DNA of 64,000 nt from Brachynemurus nebulosus (taxonomy: Eukaryota > Arthropoda > Insecta > Neuroptera > Myrmeleontidae): NCBI GenBank assembly GCA_035578155.1, contig JAPWDM010000002.1, forward strand, positions 34,722,437 to 34,786,436, read 5' to 3'. Made by a program: the position numbers and the translations under genes. The notes beneath the pieces are model-generated. The model was not told where the DNA came from and did not search any database. It saw only the letters and a program-made list of their open reading frames with translations. This document shows, one piece after another, positions 34,185-45,096 of the stretch; the stretch's first letter is position 1; each line of letters starts with the position of its first letter.

Positions 34185-35560
34185 CATTTTTTTCTACAGA
34201 ATCGCTACCTTTTGACATGTGTAGGGCCCCCCTTGTGGAAGTTAAGAGCTGGAATTTGGTAAATGGGGCTCATTTCGATGCACAAGAATACTATCAAAGT
34301 AGGATCAATATTTGGGAAAATTTTGGATGCGACCCAAATTTTAAGAGGGTAGTGGGGGGCGACAAAACAACAACACTTTTCCAAACCGGTTGGGAATAAT
34401 GTTTTGGTCAATTATCTATAACATATCTAAAATTCAGCTTCCTAGGATGATTTAGTGGGAGTAGAGCCAAAAAATTATTTTGGCTGAATCTAACACACCC
34501 ACAGCTCCCCAGAATTAACGTAGAGGGTTGTAATTTGGTATGTTGATAGAGCTCGTACCTAGGGTCTTCTTTTTGGAGGTTTTAATATTTTACCCCCACC
34601 CCGCCATTTTTAAGCTACAATTTCATGCTTTTTCGACGTTTTCGAAGTTTTTACCACTCGCACAGGTCAACCAAATAAACCTAGAGGGCTGAAATTTTGT
34701 ATTCGGATTGAGTTAGTATCAAGGGGGTGCCTTTTGAGGGTCTCAACTTTTAACCATTACCCCTACCATTTTTATACCGAAAACAACATGATTTTCTTGT
34801 TTTTCAACAGTTTCGTTCGGATATCTCCCCCAATAAACCCTGAGGGCTGAAATTTTGTACGTGTATTGAGTTGGAACCCAGCTAGTGCCTCCTAGCGATC
34901 CCATATTACTTTTCCCCCCACTTCTCCCATTTTTACATCAGAATTCAATGGTATTGTTAAATGTGTTTTAAATGCATTATTTTTATTTTAAGACAAGTAG
35001 GCGGATAGTAATTTTAAAAATTTAAAAAAAAAACTTACTTAAACTTACTTTTATAACAAATTCAATATATACATATTAAGTAATTTAAAAATGTTATTAA
35101 AGTCACTGTTTATTTATAAAGTAGGAATTTTGGCTTTTTATTTATAAAGTAGGAATTTTGGCTTTTTATTTATAAAGTAGAAATTTTGGATTTTTTTTGA
35201 AAGAAAATATATCTTCATAAAGGCCTTCCAGTTTACTATTTAAGGTCCTTTTTTAATTTTTAAAAATAAAACACAAAGGCAATTGGCGGATAAGCATAGG
35301 TAGGAATGCCCTCGTACGATTTGTACTGGCTTTTTTCCTGCTAACTGCTATCGGCACAAAATTGAAATTTACTGACGTTCAGCCCTTAAAACTAAAACCT
35401 TTTTATAAAGCCCCGATCAGCCGGACACTCATCATCAGTTTTGAAACCAAGAAAATGACAAATCGCTTGTAGACTTTCAATCACATTTCGCTTGTAGGCA
35501 TTCAGTACCGAAGATGAAAGGAAAAATTCGACTTCCGTGATGGGGCTCCGCTGCTCACGG
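33931..35560 (+). mobile_element. Family B element, full-length, HINE-like
   Basis: 5' subterminal repeat GTTGAATTTTTCC (33,931-33,943) and 3' inverse GGAAAAATTCGAC (35,520-35,532), followed by hairpin CCGTGA...TCACGG (35,535-35,560). Between them: a (TA)n array at 34,034-34,180; a G/C-rich block ('gatgatttagtgggagtaga'); three tandem units of about 165 bp starting near 34,512, 34,680 and 34,841 with 'agagggctgaaattttgta', 'gagttagtatcaagg' and 'taccccyaccatttttata'; and an AT-rich then GC-richer 3' region. The inverted copy at 61,596-63,305 matches end to end. Noncoding. The HINE assignment is inferred from architecture. Confidence 0.75.
34034..34180. repeat. (TA)n array with CATATATG interruptions, 147 bp, inside family B
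   Basis: Same position in the element as the arrays at 21,749 and 63,094 but longer. Interruptions at 34,080-34,113. Confidence 0.95.
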
Positions 35561-35734
35561 TGTTTTTTATTTAATAATAATTTTTCATGTTTTGCATAAT
35601 TACACGTCTTTTAGTTTTTCATTCAGCGAACCATGCAATAATTAATAAAAGGAAAAAAAAAATTAATTAATACATCTCAAATAGAATAGAATGAACAAAA
35701 GAAAGAAAATTGAAATAGAAAAAATACCCCGGTC

Positions 35735-36130
35735 GCAGCATCTGCATAACATAGCGAATTTCCATAGATCAGATACTGGAGGATCTCATATAACAACCTG
35801 TATCCATCTAAAAGAGCTTAACTCTTTAACAGTAAAAAGATTTCACAATCCGTTGGGTAGTCTATTCTTGACATTTTTGGGACCCCCGAATTCTGGCGAA
35901 CCTTATATTATAACATAAATTATATTCATCTAAAATAGTTTAGCACTCTAACAATTAATAAATTTTCAAAATCGGTTGGTTTGCTTCTTGTTGTGGTTCG
36001 CAATCATCTAACCGGCCTCCTCTTACACAACCAGTGTTCATGTAAAATTGTTTAACTTTCAGACAGTAAAATAGGTATTTTCAAAATCGATCTAGCACTT
36101 TTTCAATTATTTTTAAGTAGATACGTATGT
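35735..36130 (-). mobile_element. Family A 3' end with about three tandem units
   Basis: Hairpin GCAG-CAT-CTGC (35,735-35,745), subterminal repeat TAGCGAATTTCC (35,752-35,763), then diverged 120-bp units ('cctgtatccatctaaaagagc', 'attcatctaaaatagtttagc', 'caaaatcggttgg'). No 5' part. Confidence 0.7.
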
Positions 36131-36537
36131 AAACAAATGTTCTCCCTTTTTCGTTTTAAGTGCAGTTTTGGAAATACAATTAACGCCCATATAAAAGCTG
36201 CATCGATTCTTGAAAATATAAAATTATTTCAATATTCAACGAAGATTTATTTTAATTGGAAATCGACTAATTCAGAATGTTAATTATTATTTTATTCTGA
36301 TTCTCTAAGAAATTATTTTCCTGCTAATTCAGTTATTTTATCATAACATAGGTACTTGATGTCATTAATATTATGAAAGTTTACTTAAAATTTTCTTAAT
36401 ATTTTCGGTAATTGTACACTTTTACGGTCACCTGGCTTTTTAGCTATAGATAAAAAAACTTATGGTCGGCGAATTAATGGAAAAAAATTACTAGAATTCA
36501 ACACCGATACCGCAAATGGACAGCGGAACACCACTGG

Positions 36538-36604
36538 AACCTCATTTTCGAGCAAAGGATAATTAGATAAGATCTCCAGTCATCCTTTGCTCGAAATTGA
36601 GGTT
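36538..36604. repeat. 67-nt hairpin, 23-bp stem with one mismatch
   Basis: Arms AACCTCATTTTCGAGCAAAG.. (36,538-36,560) and the inverse (36,582-36,604) differ at one position around a 21-nt loop. The size fits a microRNA precursor, but pairing does not extend into a lower stem and no expression data exist. A short inverted-repeat TE relic is the main alternative. Confidence 0.6.
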
Positions 36605-36609
36605 GAGAA

Positions 36610-39110
36610 GTTGATCTGACAATGTAAAAGATTTTTATATAGGACTATTGGCCAAAACTTTTTGTTTTTTATGAATTTAAATAATTGCCGTTTTCTTGGC
36701 TTTATTTCTTTCATTACTGCACTTACGTAAATTTTACAATTGCAGTTTGTTTTTAGAAAAGAATAGAAGATTGAGTATAAGAATTATTTAATTTTTCTTC
36801 CGATGCTACTAAAGTAGTGGAAGCATTGTGATCACTTTTGAAAAATAAAAATTTTTTTCCTTCCAAGATAAAATCTTTTAGGCACATTTTATGTTTTAGA
36901 GCTTCCTGAACAATTTTTGTTTGGTGTCTGTCCATCCGTCCGTCTGTCTGTCCGTCAGTGTGTCGCCAGTTTTCACCAAGTGGCCTATCTTCTGAACTAT
37001 TCGATTGTTTTCAATGAAATTTTCAGAAATTATGCAGTTTGGTTCCGAGATGGTCCCCTATGAATTTAATCGAAATCGGAGTAACGGTAGCTACCCCGCT
37101 ACCATGAAATCCCATTAATTGTCAATATCTTATGTACTGCTAGCCCCATTTTGCTCAAATTTTTAGGGTATTTTGGAGATTAGTTTGTAAAATATTTTTG
37201 CTATTATTTCATAACATAATTTAGCCTTCACTATTTTGAGTTACAACAATTTTTTTATGAACTTTAAGGCGAAAATATAATTTCATGGTATATATATTTG
37301 GTAGAATACTGTTTTAAAGTATTTTACGAGTACGAGGAAGCTGTGTGCCACACCCCGTTGGCAGTATATTTTAACTTTGACTCATGATCAGTTGTATTTG
37401 AAACAGGGTATAGTATGAAATCGAAAAGTGTTTTTTTTTTTTTAAATTGTTTTGTTTTTAAATTGTTAATTTTTTTCCTGTAGATTACGAAAAATAATAT
37501 AAGTTGATATACCCACGTTAAAAAATTTTTTGAACGATTATTCTTAAAAGCTTCACATTTTTGTCCATTTAAAGCCATAAAACTATCTCAGCTGAAACTT
37601 AAAAGTAAAATAATGATACTAGTAAACAATTCGAATAGTTTATTAATTTATTTTACAGTAATAACACAGAAAGAACACAGTTCATAAGATTGGCCAAAGT
37701 TATCCCAATTAGGCTCAATTTCGTTATCTTGCAACATTTTTTTAAAAAAGAACTAAACAACGAAAAATATCATTTTGAAACTTTAGTTAATGTTTAACAA
37801 CTCTCTATAGATCCTGTTAAAGTACTTACCTTTCCATAAAAGCGAATACAATCAGTTGCACTGATAAAAGTTTCACAGTTAAAATTATGAATACACATAA
37901 CCATCAAACCAAAACAGCCAGTTATACAGACCTATGAATGTTTGAAAATGAAATTACCTGTATAATATGTTGGCTACAAGTATAATGTGTAATATGTTAT
38001 ATGTTATAATACATAATTGTAAAAACTTTCTGCTTCTAATATTTATAAAAGGAAATATATTTTTTCCGAAGGGTGGCCAAAGTTACTCCGGCGGGCTAAA
38101 TTAACTCCTCTTGACGGTAGGTATTTCATTGTATTACTATATAAATAAGCAAACTATTTCAAGATCTATTAATTTTTTTTACAACGTAGTGTATTTTTAT
38201 ACATTGTATATACAGTGCAATATTACCTGAGAGAGAGATATAAAAACTAATAGCGGGAGTTTAGATATAATTACTCTATATCCATCTTTGTTGCAAAAGT
38301 ATTTTATCTTCTTAATGTAACAAAATATGTATATCTCTTACCAAAAATATATCTTTCCTTTTTGTTGGACTTTGATCCCTCAAGAATTCTTGGTTTAGTT
38401 ATATGTATTTACATAGAGATCTCCTTTAATATTTTTAGTTTTGAAATTTTCTTGTTATTAGTTCCCCATATACAGATATACTTAACAAAAATAAACATTA
38501 AAATTTTCTTTTAAAATATTTATTAGAAAGTCAGCATTAACTAGCATTTTAAAATTTTCTTGAAAAATAGAATAAAAATTATTAACTTATTAACACGTTA
38601 ATAGTCGTGGATGATGTAAAGCGTCAAGCGAAACTTAACTAACTGCCACAAAACACTGTACCGCGTCAATAATACCATATAAAATGTATTAACTAATTGT
38701 TAAAATAGTGTACTAACTGGGCGTTTCGTCATTATAAGTTATAACCGTCAACGTGCTAATGAGATTTTAGTTACCATGTATATTACAATTTGATTATACC
38801 GATTATACCATCATAAATCTTTTACATTTCAGTTTTTGTTATTGTATAGGTACATAGCATAAAATTACCGATGTACCTATTTATAAATTTAAATAGTTAA
38901 TAAATTGTTATCATATAATACTGACTTTATAATAAGAAGGGAATACATATTTTATTCCTACAATGTTATTATATGGAACTGAAAAAAAAGTATTTTTCAA
39001 TCTAAACAATTCAGATAGTGCCTCAATAAAAATGTCAAAATTATTTATTAGATTTATTTTATAGTAAATGGATATATACGCCAAGCTCCTTATGCGAAAA
39101 AGCGCCAAAA
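36610..39110. other. AT-rich DNA with a (GTCY)n patch and repeat tails
   Basis: 'Gtctgtccatccgtccgtctgtctgtccgtc' (36,927-36,957) followed by 'tttcaccaagtggcctatcttctgaactattcg' is a TE-like tail. 'Gccaaagttatccc' (37,693) and 'gtggccaaagttactccgg' (38,074) echo the 986-1,863 MITE type. No gene can be supported. Confidence 0.4.
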
Positions 39111-39112
39111 AT

Positions 39113-39496
39113 TTACGCCACAGGACTAAAATGCTTTTGATCCCTCATGCGAATTGTTGCCGTCGGAGTTTTACAGGTGTTTGGTGTTGAACATGCTGTT
39201 TCAGTTACGTATATTCCACAAACGTGACTACTATTCAAATTTATAGGGTTCAACCTCAACTTTAACCTTTTCATCACTGATGGACAATACATAGGAACTC
39301 CAATATAACGTAGTGGCCGGTATAAAATAAGGAGAAGTACATTATATCGGATCACCAGGGCCGTCAGTAAAATTTTTTTGAGGGGGTACAGAAACATATT
39401 ATGCAAACACATACGCATTTCATTATTGATATACACACGCATATACACTTCCTTAAATGCATGTTTACAAGAACACACGTCTTCAGCTAAATACAT
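39113..39496 (-). CDS. Unrecognised 127-codon ORF
   Basis: ATG start (MYLAEDVCSCKHAFKEV...) and stop; GC content is above that of the neighbouring DNA. I recognise no domain. 'Cagggccgtcagtaaaat' on the plus strand (39,357-39,375) looks like a hAT-MITE end, so part of the ORF may run through a repeat. Probably not a real gene. Confidence 0.18.
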   Translation of the reverse strand: MYLAEDVCSCKHAFKEVYMRVYINNEMRMCLHNMFLYPLKKILLTALVIRYNVLLLILYRPLRYIGVPMYCPSVMKRLKLRLNPINLNSSHVCGIYVTETACSTPNTCKTPTATIRMRDQKHFSPVA

Positions 39497-39589
39497 ACAT
39501 ATACACAGCTGTTGTACATTGTAGTTGTAAGTATATTAGAAAAATGCATAAGCTGCAAAATTTGACAACAATTTTAGAATACTCTTTTT

Positions 39590-40255
39590 AGAAACCAGTC
39601 AAAATATTAAAAAGCCGACTTCACTATTGGTAAGCAATTGAAAAATAGACCAAACAGTGGAATTTAATAATAGTTTTAGAATATTCTATTCGGAAACTAG
39701 GAAAGATATCGGAAAACTAACTTTACTAAGGGATTTGCCATTAAAGAAATGGTTGAATAGCGGAATTTGACAAAAGTTCTAGATTCTTCTATTCAAAACC
39801 TAGAATAGATATCAAGAAATAAACTTTACCACCAGATAGGTCATCAAAGATAATGCTAAATAACGGAATTTGAGAAATGTTCTCGAATATTCTATTCGGA
39901 AACTAACAAAAATATTGCTATACAAAAGTTTTAGTTATAAATTTACGTCAATGTATACAATTGCAAAAAAGTATAATGTTTACATTTTCCTTAAATAAAG
40001 TATCTTAACTCTTGTTAAATTCCGCTATTTGATGTTTTATTTAATAATTAGATAAGTGATAAAATCGGTTGTTTGATATTTCTGCTAATTCTCGAATAGA
40101 ACATTCTAGAATATTGTTCAATTTTTGTTATTTAGGCTTTCATTCAAGGACAAGTTCGATGGTGAAATCAGTTTTCCGATATTTTTACTAGTTCTCGAAT
40201 AGAACATTCTAGAACATTGTTCAATTTTTCTTATTTAAGCTTTAATTTGATGCCT
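39590..40255. repeat. Foldback made of inverted tandem repeats
   Basis: Left of centre: three about 102-bp direct units with 'gttttagaatattctattcggaaact' and 'atagcggaatttga' (near 39,660, 39,770 and 39,880). Right of centre (40,010-40,255): two units of the same sequence inverted ('ctaattctcgaatagaacattctagaat', 'ctagttctcgaatagaacattctagaac'). A spacer of about 100 bp (39,910-40,010) separates them. This is the plan of Foldback-type transposons, whose long terminal inverted repeats are built of tandem units. Confidence 0.65.
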
Positions 40256-40263
40256 TCTATAGT

Positions 40264-41420
40264 TGTGAAATTTGGGATATGAAATTTTCGCGGAAGTTTT
40301 AACCTCTCGCGTCATTTAAGAACTAAACATAATTCGTCTGAGGATGATAAAAATGATGAAAATGGGATAAGTCAATTTGAAGATTCCACGAATCAGTCAG
40401 TAAATAATAATGGGACACACGTGAACAGCGTGGAGAAGAGGAGACTTTCAATACAACCTGAATCATTAAAATCTAATGATGAAGATGATAATGGTGAAAC
40501 CGACTATAGCTTTGAAGCAAGAAATGGCATTGAAGAAAAGGAAGATAAACACCAGTATTTCAAAATCAGCACGAAGATAACACAGATCGATCTAAAAGAA
40601 ACTTGAATACTTTTAATGAAACATGATGGCTACAGCAAAAGCAATCAAAAGTAAATTCGATTCTTTAAAAAACTCGCATAATATGTCGAAAGCTGTGAAT
40701 GACGAAGACAATCAATCTAGCGAACAGAAGCATTTACCATCGTCTGATAACTACAAACAAACAAGTTTTACTCCAAAAATGGCTGGTCTCTTGCAAACTG
40801 CACTAGACATATTAATGACCAAAGAGCTTCAGAACGCATGCGCAAAGGACGAAGCACAAGAAGATAAAAATTCAGAAGAAAAGGGACAACCTTCAACATC
40901 AAATTCAATAAATTGAGAAGCTAAACGTCTGAAGTATGATGAAAACGCTAACCTTCATAATGGTCATTCGAAATCTGCTGATGTAGAAGAATATTTTGAT
41001 GATCCGAACTATTTAGTCGATGAACTAAGAAGTTTAGCGACTCAGACGCAAATTGGAGAAGAAATGGTTAATACTATGTGAAATTTAAAGGAAAGGCATC
41101 ATATTGTAAATCCCAGCTTTGCGGATTATATCGAAAATGAGAAAAAACGAAGCCATTTTAATAATTTAAAGAAAAGTGACATTGGGAGGCGAATTATCTC
41201 GATAACTCGGAAATTGGAAAAGCATGATATTATTGAGCCAGTGTTAAAATATGTATCAAATGATGCCGAAGACAGCGATGAAAAAACATCTGCTAGCGAC
41301 AACAAAGATACTGCTAGCGAAGGAAAATCTGATGATGATGATGAGAATACAGTCGCCGACGATGGTGATGAAAAAATTGCGGGTAAAGGGTTATATTTAC
41401 GATCCTATAGGAGGCTTTAA
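40264..41420 (+). pseudogene. C2H2-finger / acidic-tail protein gene, decayed
   Basis: A C2H2-like finger pattern (CEIWDMKFSRKF then NLSRHLRTKH) starts at 40,264, with C-x2-[W]-x12-H-x4-H spacing. The second Cys has become Trp and a one-base frameshift splits it. An open frame (to a stop at 40,604-40,606) continues with an acidic, Ser/Asn-rich linker. A second frame (40,623-41,420) continues the same style: MAGLLQTALDILMTKELQNA, RRIISITRKLEKHDIIEPVL, and a very acidic C-terminus. It is interrupted by TGA at 40,914-40,916 and 41,079-41,081. Two or more frameshifts plus stops mean it is dead. The original family is not recognised; zinc-finger proteins of this kind occur in insect mobile elements. 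Confidence 0.45.
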
Positions 41421-43869
41421 AATAAACTCAAGATTTTATGAGCTGTAAACTAAACCAATAGCGTAACTTTTCCAACAGCTGTATACCAGAGTTAATTATT
41501 TAATAAAATATTTTAAAATAATGTGCGTGTTATTATTTCCTACATGCCAGAGTCCTTAGTTTTAGTAATTCGTTAAAAAAGATCATCGAAATGATTGTTC
41601 TTACAACGAACTATGTAATGTGTATTTTTTGAACTATTCAAAATGGTGTTATTTAAATGTGTTTGGGGGATTCTCATATTTTGGGTACACACTGCGATGA
41701 ATATTGTTAGCTAGCATTGGTTAAAACATGTAACACACACACAAAAATGTGTTTAAGAAATTCTAACATGAAAACGACGAATAGAGAGGGGTTTTATTAC
41801 ATACGTTCTATATTTTTATTAAAATATTGAACGTATATTTAGTGTGCCGCCTTCATTCATTTTTCGAAATTACCCAATATATGTAATATTCTTACGTGCC
41901 CCTGAATATAGGCAATTAAATTGCATTGTCCTATTAACATTCTGGTGCGATAGAACATATGTGTGAACTATGTAATTCTTACAAATAAGTATTTATCCAT
42001 ATTATTAATGATTTGTTAATTTGAAGTATCGTTTGAACAATAATGATGTAAAACTGTCAAACAGGAAAGGGTTAATTAATTGAATGCAGCTTAACTACGA
42101 AAAAAAATAAAATTTCATACTCCAAATTAAAGTTTTCATGCGCTCTTGAAAACGACAACAATTATTTTACTTTCCACCCTGTATACACATTTATTCTTAA
42201 AGTATTAGTTTACATTTTCAATTCGTTACTTACAATTAGAAATATTTTATATATAATTTTTTATTATTTACGTCTTGTAACTGATAATTTTTAGGTGTTT
42301 TTACGAAATTAAACTGAAAATAGTTTAAAAACATTTCACCGTCTATACAAAACATAAATTTTTATTTAGCACTTCATTTTTTTCCCTATCATCAATAAAT
42401 TAACAAACAAAAAATACTTCAATACCTACCTATCTTTCAATAACTATTGTTTATGGTAAAAATATTGGGGGAATATATAAACATAATAAGTTTCAGCGAA
42501 GTAAGAACATACTAAATTTAACATGCGAAAAAATTGTTGAGATCAGAGTATGCTTGTTTTTATGGGTATCGTTTTTATATAGGTATCCATAGTTATTAAA
42601 ATTTTCTTTAATTGCAAAAAGGTAAATTTGAAAACAAAACAATAGGTGCCCAATTTTCTACTAAGCAGTACTATTTGTTAATAAATATTTCAACATTAGA
42701 TTAATATTTATTTATAGTTATCTTAATAAATTTAATGCTATTGTCTTTTAATGACTTCTGAATATTATTTTGACGCGATATTATTTAAAATTTTGCTAAA
42801 TGTTTAATCATAATAAAAACACAGTATAGATTAGGTACCTACATATTGAAGAATGTGAAAAAATGCTGATTCTTGTTTGAAGATATTTTAGATAAGTATA
42901 AAAAATTGTTAATCTTATTACAACCGTCTACAAAAACTAGAGGTCATTTAATACCTATAGGTATATTTAATTAATTGTTAATAATTAAACTAACAAAGTA
43001 ATAAATTTAGCAAAAACAGACACATTGTTTAAGTAAATATAAAATATGGGAAAGAAATTTTTCTTAAAATATATGGAACATTGCGCTATTAATTTAAGAC
43101 TAAAAAATATCTATGACGAGAAATTAATGTTTCAAACTGTTTTAAATTATTAATATTACATATTCAGTTTTAAAAATATTAAGAAATATTTTGTTACAAT
43201 ATATTGATATTGTAAAAAATATGTTTTTTAACGGTGTAGAAACCCGTACTTTTAACAGAATACTGTATATATGTATAATAATATTATATTACTATATGTT
43301 TTAAAAAATTCGTTTCTATTTAATTGTTGATGATCAAATATTTTTACATTAAATGAGTAAATTCTTATATATTTTATCACACGATATCACGTGATTAGCG
43401 ATATAGTAAAGTAATCATGGGTATTTAGAGGGTGCATATTTAAAAAAAATACATGCTTAAATGTTTATAAGTAAGTAGCGATTTTTTTTTTAATGAGTAA
43501 TATGTATTCTGGTATTAAATATCACCATCGAAAGAATATACAAAAAAAAAGAAAATATATAGAATGTTACATTTTTTATAAAATTTACGTGTATATATGG
43601 TGTACCATAATTGTAAATGGAATAATGGTTTTCAAACTTATTATTTTTTGTTAGCAAAAATCGGCATATGAATAAAAACTAACATTTCTACTCGTAGCCA
43701 TATATTTAAATTATACAATTTTAATAATATCAAAATAGTTAAACATAAATTTATAGGGAATTCTTATATTCGAATCAAGTTTTAGGGTATGATATTAAAA
43801 ATTAATTTAAATCTTTTAATGACGTCAGTAAGCATACGTACATACGACTTATTTAAGCAAGCTCGCACC
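41421..43869. other. AT-rich DNA, no gene
   Basis: About 2.4 kb of very AT-rich sequence. 'Ccaccctgtatacac' (42,176) is a lone copy of the TACAGGGTG-type repeat end. Nothing else can be supported. Confidence 0.4.
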
Positions 43870-43878
43870 TATAAAAAA
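43870..43878 (+). promoter_or_regulatory. TATA box upstream of the 43.9-kb ORF
   Basis: TATAAAAAA, with an initiator-like CATTAGT about 30 nt downstream (43,899-43,905) and the ORF opening at 43,919. The spacing suits a polymerase II core promoter. Confidence 0.4.
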
Positions 43879-43918
43879 CAGTTTTATTTTAAAGAAAACA
43901 TTAGTTACTGAATTCTAA

Positions 43919-44476
43919 GCCCAACAGTTTGATTCTAGACATCGCGCAGTGACGATCGACGCTGCGATTATTGATTTCCGAGGCTTTGTAAGCATAACAA
44001 AGGGGGAATTCTATATAAAGGAATTGGCTGTGTTGAAATTCGATTCTTCCGAAGAAAATTATGGTGAAGTTTATATACTACGACACTATGTATTCAAATC
44101 ACCAATACCGTTTTGCGGATTAAATGAAAAAGATCAGTGCACAGCTCGCTGGTTGCGGAAAAATCTTCATGGGTTCTCCTGGATGGATGGACATATTGAA
44201 TACGAAGAACTAAAATACATTTTAATAAACAATCAACATGCAACTCGAATCATTTATACGAAAGGTGAAGAAAAAGTGCGGTATTTGAAACGGCTACTAC
44301 CATCAGCGCCCATTATGAACTTTGAAGAAATAACAATTTGTCCCAAGTTGGGAATCATAACATCAACATACACTAGTCCTCGATGCGGCCATCATTCCGG
44401 AGCAACTTGCGCCATGGAAAATGTTATATCCATATACAAATATTATTGTAATAACATTTCAACATTTTTATTGTAA
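43919..44476 (+). CDS. Intact intronless ORF, conserved insect orphan family
   Basis: The frame is open from 43,919 (in-frame TAA at 43,916) to TAA at 44,474-44,476. From the GTG at 43,949 it is 175 codons. Features: IIDFRGF near the start, LRKNLHGFSWMDGHIEYEEL in the middle, IIYTKGEEKVRYLKRLL, and a Cys/His-rich end CGHHSGATCAMENV that could bind zinc. I recall proteins with this arrangement (DxxGF..HGLxW..Y.KG.EK..CxxH...CAxxNV) scattered widely in insect genomes; function is unknown to me. The short Asp/His-rich layout is reminiscent of DEDD-type nuclease folds, but that is speculation. A TATA box (43,870) and AATAAA (44,492) frame it. Odd: there is no ATG between the TATA box and the conserved start, so it begins at a non-ATG codon, has an unseen 5' exon, or has lost its start. 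Confidence 0.6.
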   Translation, partial: AQQFDSRHRAVTIDAAIIDFRGFVSITKGEFYIKELAVLKFDSSEENYGEVYILRHYVFKSPIPFCGLNEKDQCTARWLRKNLHGFSWMDGHIEYEELKYILINNQHATRIIYTKGEEKVRYLKRLLPSAPIMNFEEITICPKLGIITSTYTSPRCGHHSGATCAMENVISIYKYYCNNISTFLL

Positions 44477-44491
44477 ATTATTTCTTTTTAA

Positions 44492-44497
44492 AATAAA
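44492..44497 (+). terminator. Poly(A) signal of the 43.9-kb ORF
   Basis: AATAAA 15 nt after the stop, followed by a second AATAAA-like stretch. Confidence 0.5.
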
Positions 44498-44594
44498 TTT
44501 ATTAAAATAAAAAATGTGTTTTTATTTAAAGAAAAACCTTTATAAATTTGTTTTCAGATAGAAATATGATAAAATTATGAATCAAGGTATAGAG

Positions 44595-45085
44595 TTTCGC
44601 AGTGATTCAGACTAGCAACGCCATCTTTTCAAGGAATTTTGAATCTAGGTACAGAGTTCGTGGTGGCTCACACTAGCAACGCCATCTTTTAACTATCAAA
44701 CAGGATTTTCAGCACCATCTGTTGACAATTTCTCAAACTTACACACAAGGATCGCTAGTATCCAGACAACGCGAGCCATCTAGTAGTGAATTTACAGAGT
44801 TCAAATTGGCTGTGCCATCTTTTAGGGAATTTTTTAATTCTTAGGTTCGGTTAGGTTATACAAAATTTTGTTAGGTTCGGTTAGGTTAGAAAAAATTTTG
44901 TTAGGTTAGGTTAGGTTCCGTTGAACAAGTTCCGTTGGGTTCACTTAGGTTAGAAAAAAATTTCGTTCACATTACTCTACCCAGCGCCGGAGGCTTCTAG
45001 AACCGCCCCGGTAGTTTTGCCTCCTCCCGAGGTCGGCCAAAAAATCGGGTGGAGGGGAGGAGGGCTCCGTAGCCCCATATTTCTA
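44595..45085. repeat. GCCATCT cluster plus TTAGG-like tandem repeat
   Basis: Five (G/A)CCATCT motifs lie at 44,620, 44,681, 44,713, 44,775 and 44,814, two of them inside a duplicated 'actagcaacgccatctttt' context. They are followed by about 30-bp units carrying TTAGGTTCGGTTAGG or TTAGGTTAGGTTAGGTT (44,840-44,960), then a GC-rich patch (44,985-45,075) rich in CCTCC and GGAGG. GCCATCTAGTAG (44,775-44,786) resembles a CTCF-type core. TTAGG is the insect telomere unit, but the copies here are few and interspersed. Confidence 0.6.
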
Positions 45086-45096
45086 CTACTCTCAAG

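Noticed and set aside
40914..41081. In-frame TGA codons read as selenocysteine
   Set aside because: The same gene also has frameshifts and a damaged finger; no SECIS-like hairpin seen. Simple decay is likelier.
44840..44960. Telomere (TTAGG)n
   Set aside because: Only two or three consecutive units, interspersed with AT-rich spacers and far inside the window; not a telomeric array.
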